Source: Epiperipatus broadwayi (lineage: Eukaryota > Onychophora > Udeonychophora > Euonychophora > Peripatidae). From it: a stretch of DNA of 64,000 nt. The notes under the pieces were generated by a model. That model did no database searches. It was not told where the DNA came from and saw only the letters and a program-made list of their open reading frames with translations. How positions within the stretch are numbered: position 1 is the first letter of the stretch; each line of letters starts with the position of its first letter. The stretch spans positions 3,436,853 to 3,500,852 of the forward strand of contig JAQFVV010000021.1 in the NCBI GenBank assembly GCA_028023455.1, in the 5' to 3' direction. This document shows, one piece after another, positions 42,906-52,439 of the stretch. The position numbers and the translations under genes are program-made.

Positions 42906-44465
42906 CTTTTTTTTTTCAGTTTATTTTTTATATCAGTATTTATATTAACATGCTATCAGTACATCTATCTAATTCTACCTATCACTCATCTTTCATTATT
43001 TCGATTTAATAATTTTTATCTACACCTATCAGTATCTATATCTCTCCCTTTCCTTATCAATAGGTTTTTTAATGCTTTCTTTGTCCCTCCCTATCATTTT
43101 GTCAGCCTATCTAGCCATTAATTTTTATCTCTTAACCCTATCTTTGTTTCTCTTTGTATTATGCACTATATATTTTTATATCAACCTTTATTTTTATCTA
43201 TATTTTTACATATTTATATCTCTATTTATCTTTTTGTATCTTTGTATCTCATTATACTATTTCTCCAATTTATCTTTATATCTCTTATTATAACCTTCAC
43301 AATCTTTATCATAACTTTATGTTCCTATGTGCCTTTATCCCTCACTATCTTACGATGGCTTCTTTATATTTCTATTTTGTTAATTCTCTCTGAGTACTCT
43401 TATTATTCATCACTTTAATTATTTTAACTTATCTTATAATACGTCCATGTATCATCTACTTATCTATACCTCTCACTCTTTCTCTTCTATTTGTTCTTTT
43501 TCTATACAGCTACCTATTTAGTGCTTTCAACCTATTTGTAGCTCTATCAGTCTATTTATTTATAAGTCATTATTTCTATTGATATTTTCTCTATGTGTGC
43601 CCCCCTTGTCACTTTCAACATTTATCAGTCTATTTATCTAGCATTGTCTTTTTCTCTATCTTCAATATCAAATTATATATGGATATTTTGATCTATGTAA
43701 CTATCTCTTCTCTGTTTTTGTTTATCTGTTTCAACTTTGTTTATCTATGTATCTGTCTGATATGTCTTTATGCCTACCTGCCTGATCACCCATCAGTTCA
43801 TCTATCCTTCTATTCATCCAACTGTTCATCCATCTATTTACCTGTCTGTTTATAAAATGATATACAAGAAAAAAGAAAAATAAATATATGGAAATAGATA
43901 GACTGAGGTAGATAGAGAAAAATGGATAAAAACAAAGTAGCAGAAATGTGGCAGATAAAGATAGTAATAGATGCAAGAATAAAATTTTAAAAAGGTAAAG
44001 AAAGATTTTAAGAAAGAAATAGTGAAAAAGGTGATAAAATTTATGTATCAGTTTTTCTATTTCCATTTATGCCTCTATTTCTATTCTTTAACTCTTTTTT
44101 TTTTAAAACATCTATCTTTTTTTATTTTTATATTTTTTATTCTCTATATTTTGTCACTCTCATTCTACATTTCTTATCTTTTTCTCTCTTCATTTAACTC
44201 TCTGTATATCTTTTAACCATTCTCCATCTATGCTTCTTTATATCTATCCACTTCCATAACTATATCTCTATGAGTATTTTATCTCTCTCTTTCATTATTT
44301 TTGTCTATCTCTCTCTCTCTCCGTCTTTATTTTTATTTTGTTTTTATTTATCATTCATATCATCTTTCATGAGTATTTATTTAAATGGACTTCTCTTTAA
44401 TTTTATTTTAAATAATATATATATATATATTAATTTGTCTCAGTGCTATTTTTTTCCCCATTTTT
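42895..44465. repeat. Degenerate CTAT/TTTAT tract with an inverted insert
   Basis: For about 1.5 kb the plus strand is almost purely pyrimidine plus A, built from variants of CTAT, TCTAT, TTTAT and CCAT (CTATCTAATTCTACCTATC, TTTATCTATGTATCTGTCTG). Between about 43865 and 44035 the bias flips (GGAAATAGATAGACTGAGG, GGCAGATAAAGATAGTAATA), so this part is inverted relative to the rest. Many open frames on both strands (60-111 codons, rich in Leu, Ile, Phe, Tyr and Ser) arise from the simple repeat and are not genes. A decayed tetranucleotide satellite is the simplest reading. Confidence 0.8.
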
Positions 44466-44814
44466 AAATGTTTGATTCAGGTATAAAGTGTTATATATTA
44501 TAACAATAAAGTCTGGTTGTGAAATTTTAAAGGATTCTTTTATTATATTGTTTATATATTAGAAGTTAGAAAATATATAAAGATGGATTTACAATACTAC
44601 ACTGCACTACACATGTCAGAGTGTTAATTGCAATTATAATTCTACTAATCAAAGCAGACTAGTGCTGCTACACAGTTCTGTGGTCTGATAGACAATATTT
44701 GTGATGGATTATGTGTTTAATGCATTTCACCCATTAAAATAAGAGAGAGCATAATTCATATATATGCATATTAAGCCATAAGCATTAACGAATAACTGGT
44801 TATTTTATGTAAAT

Positions 44815-45150
44815 TATATCACTACCGCCCTCATTCATAAACAAACCAATAGAATATCAGTGATCTGTTGTCAAGGCTAAATTAGGCAGTAAATGGATTT
44901 CCACTTATTGACTAATTGTAGTATTTCCATTATCTGTTTTAATATAATGTTGTCTTGACAACAAATTGCTAACATTCTATTGATTCATTTAACGATGAGG
45001 ACTGTTATAATGTAATTTATATAGCATCAGTATGAATAAGTTGAAATCCATTTACTGCTTATTGTTGCCTTGACAACAGACTATTTATGTTCTAATGGTT
45101 TGTTTAAGAATGAAGGCTGTTATAATGTAATTTATCTACCATTAGTTATT
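44815..45150. repeat. Three copies, one inverted, of a GTTGTC-TTGACAAC repeat
   Basis: Copy 1 (minus sense) at 44820-44935: CTACCGCCCTCATTCATAAA, ATCTGTTGTCAAGGCTAAAT, AGTAAATGGATTTCCACTT. Copy 2 at about 44930-45022: ATGTTGTCTTGACAACAAAT, GAGGACTGTTATAATGTAAT. Copy 3 at about 45045-45142: AAATCCATTTACTGCTTATT, GTTGCCTTGACAACAGAC, AAGGCTGTTATAATGTAAT. Related to 26050 and 35395 through the TTGCCTTGACAAC core. Class unknown. The interval 45150-45600 shows nothing else, and the 65-codon frame at 45398 has no domain. Confidence 0.55.
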
Positions 45151-45599
45151 ACTATTTCATTTTTTGCTTTTATTTTATTTTTATTAAATATGGTTGCTCG
45201 TGAAAACACGATTTATAAAATGTCTTTGCCCATAAATCATTAATTTCAATATACATATACATGAATAAAAACCACTGCAATCAAGTCTACAAAATACAAA
45301 TAAATAAATAATATCTATATATATAAACATTAAAAACACAAAGCTAAACTAGTCAATAAATAATCAAAAATAAATAATAATCTTTATCGTTAAAAATTTA
45401 TGATTCTGAAGCAGAATTGTGGGTAATGTTTAGTTTTAATATATTGTTATTTTGAAGTTTTTTTATATTTGAGAAGTCTTTTTGTAGCAGTGAAATAATT
45501 GATAGTGTTTTAGAGTTTATTTTCTTGGCTAATCTGTTTGATTTATGAATTTGTGGTAATTTTGAATATATATATATATATATTAATATTCCCACAGAT

Positions 45600-45765
45600 A
45601 AATGAATTCATAATATTATTTCTGGGAGCTTCTGTGTAATAAAAATACAATATCTAAATAGCTATCATTTCAGTACAATAATAAATACTTTTCTCAGAGC
45701 TATTTAGCTATTATGTTTTTTATTATACAAAAGCTCCCAGAAATAATACTATGTGTGTGATTGAT
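45600..45765. mobile_element. Family E short foldback
   Basis: ATAATATTATTTCTGGGAGC...AATATCTAAATAGCT on the left and AGCTATTTAGCTATTATG...AAAGCTCCCAGAAATAATAC on the right. The ends match the PLE flank at 17805-17850 (ATAATATTATTTCCAGGAG). The minus-strand hammerhead at 45660-45701 keeps AGCT/AGCT stem I, GAAA and a partly paired stem II. CTGAGAA has lost G8 and the cleavage site reads GAT, so it is probably dead. Confidence 0.55.
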
Positions 45766-45990
45766 ATTATGAGAAAATATTGAGCTTTATTTCTATTGTT
45801 CTAATTTTTAAAAATAAAAAATTAGATTGCAGTAATTATCATAAAATATCAAAATTATCCACTACAGTAAAAGTAGTTTTAAGGATATTGTTACAAAGAA
45901 ATCAAGTCATATGTCACATGACCTAATTTAAACAAGCTTGTATTACAAATGTTATGTAAAGAGCTCGCAAATAAGTTCTTAAGCTTTGCA

Positions 45991-46053
45991 GAATATCCCT
46001 AACACCAGATCAGCTTTTGCTACTGCCTTCCTCAGTGAGGTTCCAGGATATTC
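45991..46053 (-). ncRNA. Hammerhead motif, family F, left arm
   Basis: Minus strand: GAATATCCTGGAACCTCA, CTGAGGA, stem II GGC-AGTA-GC, then AAAAG and CTGATC, TGGTGTTAGGGATATTC. CTGAGGA is complete, but G12 is A and stem III has diverged from the palindrome seen in the partner. Outer stem I (GAATATCC with GGATATTC after one shift) still pairs fully. Confidence 0.5.
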
Positions 46054-46283
46054 AAGCATTAGATTAAAAATACCAGAACAAGCCCAGCACTTTATCTAAT
46101 GGATAACTATTAAGTAGAATATCTGAAATTTTCAGACATCCATATGTCTTCCAATCCAGCTATCTAACTTAAATAGTCACATGGGACTGAACTAAGTTAA
46201 GGTACATCATATATTAATAGCTTTAGCAATATAAAATCACCAATGCCTTAATAGCAACAAAAAGTTATTTAATCTAATGCTTG

Positions 46284-46347
46284 AATATCATAGCACCTCA
46301 CTGAGAAAGCCAGTAACAGAAACCGGTCTGGGTGTTAGGAATATTCT
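46284..46347 (+). ncRNA. Hammerhead motif, family F, right arm
   Basis: GAATAT, internal loop, GCACCTCA, CTGAGAA (G8 is A), stem II AGC-CAGTAA-C-type remnant, GAAACCGGTC, TGGGTGTTAGG, AATATTC. GAAA is intact, stem III is the perfect palindrome ACCGGT and H17 is C. Outer stem I GAATAT/ATATTC pairs fully and CAC/GTG extends the inner part. Complementary losses in the two arms suggest independent decay after the dimer formed. Confidence 0.5.
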
Positions 46348-46994
46348 GCAAAGCTTGTTAAGAGCTTATTTGCAAGCTCTTTATATAACAAGGATATTGC
46401 TGAATAGGTTGCTTCTAATCATAGTTAAATGATTATCAGAGACTCATTGTGATTTAGAGAATCAAGAAACACCCACTATAGACATGGTTTTTATTGCCAG
46501 GAAAATACAAAAGCAAAGTTAGAAACAAAAGGGTAATTTATATATTATTTTATCAAAGCATTTAATCCAATTAATCAAATAGTTTTATGGCATTATTTGA
46601 AATTGGTTCTTGTCCATGAAAATTTGGTCATATTGAACAGCTTCTATGTTGGACTGAAGGTGTTTGAAATAAAAACTGATATTATTGAACAATGAATTAC
46701 ACTTACTCCAATAGTGATTTAAATATTTATGACTGGTGTTTTTGGAATTGTTAATAGCTGTCTTACTGAAATAGGACTGAGATGTCATTCAGTTTGATGG
46801 TGGAATTTTTAATCTGAATTCATTAAAAACAAATCCACTTAAATTTTGGATTTACAGTATGCTTCTGATTGTGCTATTTTTTCAACCTCAAAAGCAACAT
46901 GTACAGAATTTGTTTTAATAATTAATGTTCAAAAAAGTTCTTTATTAGTCAATGATGGAAGGAAAATTCTCAGCCATTTTTAGCTTGGATGGTT

Positions 46995-47205
46995 ATCAAC
47001 TACATAGATCCTAAGATCTAGATGCAGTGCTCTCAGATCCAAGGCTCCTCACTGATGAAGGCCACAATCCAGAAACTAGTCTGGGGATATTGGATGAGTA
47101 GGCATTAGATGGGGATTTTATGCAGAAGCCTTCTGGCATCCATTGATTACTCTGGCTTGCACTGAGTGGCAATACATATAGAGAGTTTTGCCTGTTTACA
47201 TAATG
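46995..47205 (+). mobile_element. Family A truncated unit
   Basis: Starts GATCCTAAGATCTAG and ends GAGAGTTTTGCCTG. It is a half-unit with one plus-strand hammerhead at 47037-47095 and no second arm. No duplication was found, so the left end may be a truncation. The 65-codon minus frame is a shadow. Confidence 0.7.
47037..47095 (+). ncRNA. Type I hammerhead ribozyme motif, family A
   Basis: ATCCAAGGCTCCTCA, CTGATGA, stem II GGC-CACAA-TCC (outermost pair broken), GAAAC, TAGTC, TGGGGATATTGGAT. The core and both stem I helices match the consensus. One mismatch in the three-pair stem II is likely to weaken it. Confidence 0.7.
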
Positions 47206-47489
47206 CAAACCGGTTTAACTACTTTGATAGTTTTGTAAGTAAAAAAATAGACTTATATGTTAAGGTACTACATAAACTTCAATGTGTTGTTGCTTTTAAC
47301 AAGTTAAAAGATGAGTATTTCATTACCAGGGAAGTAATTACTACAACTAGATTACAGAGCTGTTATTTTTATATAGAAGTGAAAATTAGACATCTCTATC
47401 AACGCAATATAATTGTAAAAAATTCATTCAAGGTTCTCCATAAAATTTTAAAAGACAAAATGTTCTTCAACTTTTTAAATATGCTATAG
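47206..47489 (+). other. Open frame without recognised domain
   Basis: A frame of 107 codons opens at 47166 inside the family A end and runs to 47489. The part outside the repeat reads RFNYFDSFVSKKIDLYV...YITREVITT-like sequence, with lysine- and phenylalanine-rich composition expected from AT-rich DNA. I see no motif, splice context or homologue. It is kept only because it is longer than most chance frames here. Confidence 0.12.
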
Positions 47490-47764
47490 AAGCCCTAAGT
47501 TGGATTGGATAAGTGAAATAACTAAACAATACAAATCTTCCTAAAACAATGTTTTGTGGTGATCTTAAGTGTGGTTTTATGGGGAGGTTAGATCTCAGAC
47601 ATATTCCAAAGAAATGTGATGTTAATTGATTTCATTGGGAAGATATAGCAGAGAATAGAATATATTGAAGATCTATAATCAGATATGGTATTTTCTGTAG
47701 AAGTTAAAATACTATAATGGACAAATATCCAATACAATTTATTTGTCCATAGTGTTATCACAAA

Positions 47765-47957
47765 TACATAAATAAATAACAATCAAAACAAGATTGAGAT
47801 AAGCAACTATTCACAACTATATTGTAATATTTATTGAACCGGCTTTTATCTCCATTGAGGCCTTCTCAATGGAGATGAAAGCCGGTTCGATAAATATTAT
47901 AATATAGTTAATAATAGTTGTTCGTTTCAATCTTGTTTTGATTGATTATTTATTTAA
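47765..47957. repeat. Near-perfect ~190 bp palindrome
   Basis: Arms of about 90 bp around a 5 bp centre (CTCCATTGAG-GCCTT-CTCAATGGAG at 47850-47874). Left AATAACAATCAAAACAAGAT, GTAATATTTATTGAACCGGC; right GCCGGTTCGATAAATATTAT, ATCTTGTTTTGATTGATTAT. Each arm reads outward as GAGATGAAAGCCGGTTCGAT or GAGATAAAAGCCGGTTCAAT. This resembles the end of a PLE hammerhead (GAAA plus a palindromic AGCCGGTT plus C), but the CTGATGA box is replaced by TTGAGAA. High arm identity indicates a recent event. Confidence 0.7.
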
Positions 47958-48050
47958 GTTAAAATGAAGCATCAAAATATCAAATAAATTAAAAATGAAC
48001 CAGCATCATTTATATATGGAAAATATTTATGATTCACAGAGTGTTTCATA

Positions 48051-48150
48051 GCATTGGTGGCCTAGCAGTTAACATAGCTGCCTTTCAAGCAGCTGGCCTG
48101 GGTTTGCTTCCCAGTCAATGCATTTGACATGTATAAAAAAAAGTTCATCT
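48051..48150 (+). repeat. tRNA-derived SINE (G family) with clean tRNA-like fold
   Basis: Positions 48051-48121 fold like a 71 nt tRNA. Acceptor GCATTGG/TCAATGC has seven pairs, one of them G-T. Anticodon-like arm GCTGC-CTTTCAA-GCAGC has TTC at the anticodon position. T arm is CTGGG-TTTGCTT-CCCAG. The D arm is GGCCTAGCAGTTAACATAG. A short CATTTGACATG follows, then poly(A). The same sequence at 8545, 34595 and 58120 shows it is repetitive, so a SINE, not a tRNA gene. Confidence 0.65.
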
Positions 48151-48544
48151 TCAAAGTAGATTTCTAAAGTCATTTTTTTCTCTTGGAGTTAGAAGTTATA
48201 CTCATTTATGAGTAGTTGCTGTAAGAATGGGTGCTCCGCTGTTAATAATATGAAGTTTTTAAATCCATCATTCTGTATTCTAAGTTTTATTTTATTTTTT
48301 TAATAGTTGATTAGTATAGGAATTTTTTAATGTTATTTTATCTTTCACTCTGTAAATCGTTCTTTATTATTATAATTAATTTATAGTCCTCATTTATACA
48401 TTGTTATAATAAAAGTGTATGTTCCATATGTTATCTATAGGATGGGAGGTTGATTTGACTCTGGGCTAATGGATGGTTATGATAGGATTGAGCTGAAAGT
48501 AAATGGTGCACTGACAAAAGCAAAACTTGCAATGCATAATATCA

Positions 48545-48645
48545 TGCAATGGTTTTACACCCCTCCACAAGCATTAAAAATGCATAGAATTTATTCCTAC
48601 CTTGCATGACAGTGATGCAGTGAGAGTTCAGATGCACTAATAAAA
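48545..48645 (+). repeat. Family B terminal fragment
   Basis: CACCCCTCCACAAGCATTAA, AATGCATAGAATTTATTCC, TACCTTGCATGACAGTGATG, CAGTGAGAGTTCAG aligns with the 3' part of the family B copies at 5807 and 24880. No hammerhead part is present. A shorter related piece, CGCCCCTCCAACAAGCATTC, lies at 51894. Confidence 0.45.
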
Positions 48646-49429
48646 ATAATAACTTACAAGTATAGTGCATATATGAAATACTAAAATAAAATGTGTTAAA
48701 GAAAATAATCATATGGTTACTTACTCACCAGGTCATGTGACATTTGACGAATGAGATTGCTGCTTTTTGATGACTTCTTTAGAAATTTTTTTAAATTAAA
48801 AAATCAATATTCAAAAGTATGTAATTTTGCTTTTTTAAAACCAAAAAATCAGTGAGATATCCCAATAGACTATACAAGCACAATTTAATGTAATATGGTG
48901 GTTTGCGCAAAGTCCTCCATATTGATGATCTGAAAAAAAATTAATCTTTGATCTACATCTGAAATTATTTTTATTTACTTATGATCTTCAAATTTTTTTG
49001 TTTTTAATATAAAAAAAACATTTAAATTTTTTTCTTATGCATAAAATCAATTAATATAAATACAGGCTTATATAAATAATCCCTGTATATAAAGTTGACA
49101 AATTTTTTAGTGATGTATAAATCAATACAGCCCTCATTTCTCATGTGTGCTGTGCTGTATGATTATTTCTTGGTGATGTATTGGAGTGCTTATTTTCATT
49201 TCTTTAACAATATTTTAATCCTACCTCAGCCAATAGTAAACATACATCTGAATGGAAAATCTTACTTATGTAAATTTGATTTATGCAAGAAATCAAGCAA
49301 TGCATTATTCATGCATGCAGAAGGGTATTTATGATAAGTGACTGTTTGTCATTACTTATTACTCTCTTAACACTATTTTTACTAGCATTCAGTGTGAGGG
49401 CTATAACATGAACTTTAATGAGTCTACTT

Positions 49430-49550
49430 TGCAGTGTTTGGTACAGTTGGTACAGCATCTCACTTGGGACCAGGAAATCCCAGAATCAATCCTGGTACTC
49501 AAATTTTTTACAAACTCCTGAACAATAAAGCTATAAGCTGTTTTTATGCA
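49430..49550 (+). repeat. W family SINE copy
   Basis: GTTTGGTACAGTTGGTACAG (A-box-like), CAGAATCAATCCTGG (B-box-like), then CAAACTCCTGAACAATAAAG, matching 23890-23915. The 79-codon frame just upstream (49095-49334) has no recognised domain. Confidence 0.4.
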
Positions 49551-49843
49551 CCTACATATCACTAAGAAGCATAAAAAGTTGCTTAACAGGGTATTTTTTT
49601 CTAATTATTTTAGACTATCTAGATTTACATTAGCAGAAATACATGTAATGCATCTATAAATGTAAATATATATGGTGAAATGTGTAAAATACTTTAAAAT
49701 TGTAAATATAAACAAATTATTCTTGCAAAAATAGATTTTATTATAATAAAATCCAAAAAGCTTTTTTTAATAATAATTTGTCATGATCTTTAATAACTGA
49801 TATTCATTTATAAATCTAAACATTCCTATGAATGTTCATTGTG

Positions 49844-50002
49844 ATAGCTCAAATATTAAAACATTCAAAACTCTCCATACAGAATGCCACTCAGTGCAAG
49901 CCAGAGAAATCAATGGCTGCCAGAAGGCCTGTTTTAATAAGTTATGAGCAAGCATAAGAAATGGTGATCATGTGATGTTTAGTGGTTTAATAACTCAAAT
50001 AT
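49844..50002. mobile_element. Short family A copy with 13 bp TSD
   Basis: ATAGCTCAAATAT (49844-49856) and ATAACTCAAATAT (49990-50002) differ at one position. The 133 bp element joins TTCAAAACTCTCCATAC...GCTGCCAGAAGGC directly to the other end (CTGTTTTAATAAGTTATG, GTGATCATGTGATG). The hammerhead and middle part are deleted. From 50003 to 51000 nothing else is recognised. Confidence 0.8.
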
Positions 50003-50999
50003 ACATGAAATTTATGCAAAAGTTACTGAAAACTTCTAGAAAGCTATAAATAAACGAACACAATTCTGTCAATAAATAAAAAATTACGTTGATATATAGA
50101 ATTTATGCTCCGTGTTGTAACCCTTCAATAAATTGAATGCTTATCTACAATCTAAGCTAAACTAAAGGTGGCTTCTTTCTGTACTTTTTCATTTATTGAT
50201 GGAATTGTATTAGTTTATATATAGCTCACCGGGAGTTTGCAATAACTTCCCCGTAAATTTCATAAACATTCATTTATACTAATTCACAATTAAATTATAT
50301 TGACTAATTTAGCTTTTGGTATTGATATATGTAAATGAATATTTACATATCAAATGGGGTTTTTTTTTTGTAGTTTTTTATAATAAAATAAATGATTGTT
50401 GGTAGAATTACTTTTTATACTGCTATAAAAACAGTACCATACCTAGAATTTTTGGCACCCTATGCAAAATTTCAAACAGAACCATTTTTATGAAATATAA
50501 AATCCCTAAGATTTAGGCACGTATGTACACTGCCTTGATAGCTACAGCACTTATATAAAAAGAATATATTGGATCAACATAAACTAATACTTAAACTCAT
50601 TATTATATAGTGATTTATTTAAAGTTTAAATATATTTTAAACTATGGCTAAATGTTTAATTAGCATGCATGATTTATTATTAAATAATATATTAGTTTTG
50701 TCTTTTTGTTCCACATGTACATGTAATCTAATAATCAAAACTTTCTGAAGGTTATGCTAAATGAATGTAATTAAATGTAGTTGTTAAATGGTATTTGACT
50801 ATTAATAGAAATTATTTGCGGGGTAACCTGCTAAAAATAGCCTACAAATTGCAAAATAAAAATGTAAGCAATAAAAGAAAACCTTATACAACTTCCATAT
50901 TTATTTTTACTGCTCAACAACAATAAAAAAAATTGTTTGAACCTCATGTTTGTAATTATTAACACTTTTTATCATTGCAATAAAACTGAGTTTTCACTT

Positions 51000-51075
51000 T
51001 TAAAAAAATTTATCAATGGGGATTTGAACCCAGACTTTCAAACTCACTTTAGTCATCCACTCCATTTTTACAACT
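51000..51075 (-). repeat. tRNA-like head
   Basis: Minus strand: GTTGTAAAAATGGAGTGGAT, then GAAAGTCTGGGTTCAAATCC. This is the same sequence type as the arms of the foldback at 10995 (GAAAGTCTGAGTTCAAACC). It directly precedes the family B foldback. Confidence 0.4.
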
Positions 51076-51084
51076 AATGCACAC

Positions 51085-51780
51085 TAGCATATACATGTGA
51101 AAAAGATAAATGAGCTCCAATATGCATATTTTGTGCTGAACCAGCACTGATCAGTTGGTCTAATCATTATTTTCCATATATATATATATATATATATATA
51201 TAGCAAGTCCTTGGTTTATATTAAGATAGCTAATCTTCAAACTTTAATGGACAGGCTTCAATCCTCTCCACTTTCCAATTCTTCAACCATCCATGTCAAT
51301 GAAAATCCAATGGTAGCATGTTTAAAGCTTTTGTTTGCCAATTTTTATTGTCATACCCATGTTGACCATAAGTCATTTTGACTTAAGCCCATTTAAATAC
51401 ACTGAAGAGGGATGGGTAGAATAAAGACTGAATAATATATATATATATTTAAATGAGCTTAAAGTCCTACATATGAAGGGTCAGCATGACTTATTGTCAA
51501 CATGGATATGACAACAAAAATTTGGCAAAAAGAGCTTTTGAACATGTCACCAGCAGATTTTCAATGATATGGATGGCTGAAGAGTTGAACAGTGGAGAGG
51601 ATTGAAGCCTGTTCATTAAAGCATGAAGATTTGCTATCTGAATAAAACAAAGCGTGTATTATATATACATGTGTGGGAGATGATAATCCAGACCAACTGA
51701 CGAGTGCTGACTTAGCACAAAATACATATATTGAAAATCATTTATCTTTTCCACATATATATGGTAGTGTGCGTCGGTTG
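51085..51780. mobile_element. Family B inverted dimer, ~690 bp
   Basis: Two hammerhead-bearing units point outward from an axis near 51435. Shared arm sequence: GATAGCTAATCTTCAAACTT, GACAGGCTTCAATCCTCTCC, CCATCCATGTCAATGAAAAT, CCCATGTTGACCATAAGTC on the left, all found in reverse complement on the right (GAGAGGATTGAAGCCTG, GATATGGATGGCTGAAG, GACTTATTGTCAACATGG). The left motif (51111-51168, minus) has CTGATCA and AAAA. The right one (51680-51741, plus) has CTGACGA and AAAA. Both are damaged at G12. Confidence 0.7.
51680..51741 (+). ncRNA. Hammerhead motif, family B, G12 mutated
   Basis: ATGAT, AATCCAGACCAA, CTGACGA, stem II GTGCT-GACT-TAGCAC (five pairs), then AAAATACATATA, TTGAAAATCAT. Outer stem I ATGAT/ATCAT pairs fully and CAA/TTG flanks the core. 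The only clear catalytic defect is G12 to A. Confidence 0.5.
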
Positions 51781-52439
51781 AAAGTCTGGAATCACATTCC
51801 TTCTGATTATATCTAGCTTAAAGTATATATACTATACTTGTATCTAAGTAAATAAAATATTTCAAAATAATTTTTTAAAGATATATTTAAAACCGCCCCT
51901 CCAACAAGCATTCTTTAAACTTTAGAATAAAGATACCTGAAAAAGACTTGTTTAACCGAAGGTTTAAACTATGATCTGGCTAGAAATAATCTCTAGTTTA
52001 ATAAATAATGAATGGTAATTATTAGTGTACTTATAAAAAGTAAATGGTGTCAAAATTGCGAAATCAGAAAGTTTAACTCTTATTAATGTAATTTTAGTGA
52101 TTAAAATTAAAATTTATTTTCTAATAATTTATGCTAATCTCCAAAGAATCACTGTTAGATTAGTCTTACGTATATTTTTAATATAAAAACTGCTTTTAAA
52201 ATATTTAAATTTAATGATCATATTGTTAATATATATAAATAATTGTGTGATTAATTGTTTGCCTAATCTTATAAAAATGAGTCATGAGATCATAAATTAA
52301 GCACTCCATTCAACTGACTCAATTGAGGTTTTATATATATATCTTTAACCCTAAATATATCGCTCTATCACAATAATAAAAGTATTTAAGACAAAAACAC
52401 AGACTAGTATTTACTTTTTTCACACACACACCCCTAGCT

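Larger units (their letters stand above)
45945..46395. mobile_element. Family F foldback with two hammerhead motifs
   Basis: Arms: ATGTAAAGAGCTCGCAAATA, AAGCTTTGCAGAATATCCC on the left and TATTCTGCAAAGCTTG, GAGCTTATTTGCAAGCTCT on the right. The loop of about 200 bp contains CATATGTCTTCCAATCCAGC. Minus-strand motif at 45991-46053 and plus-strand motif at 46284-46347, reading outward as in families A, B and D. Sequence after it, to 46990, shows nothing recognisable apart from a 67-codon frame with no domain. Confidence 0.65.

Noticed and set aside
43072-44467. Many overlapping frames of 60-111 codons on both strands rich in Leu, Ile, Phe, Ser and Tyr
   Set aside because: They arise from the degenerate CTAT repeat, which lacks stop codons in several frames. 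Composition mimics membrane proteins but no start context, domain or frame preference exists.
48051-48121. Functional tRNA with TTC anticodon
   Set aside because: The fold is good, but at least three other diverged copies with poly(A) tails occur in the window, which marks a SINE.
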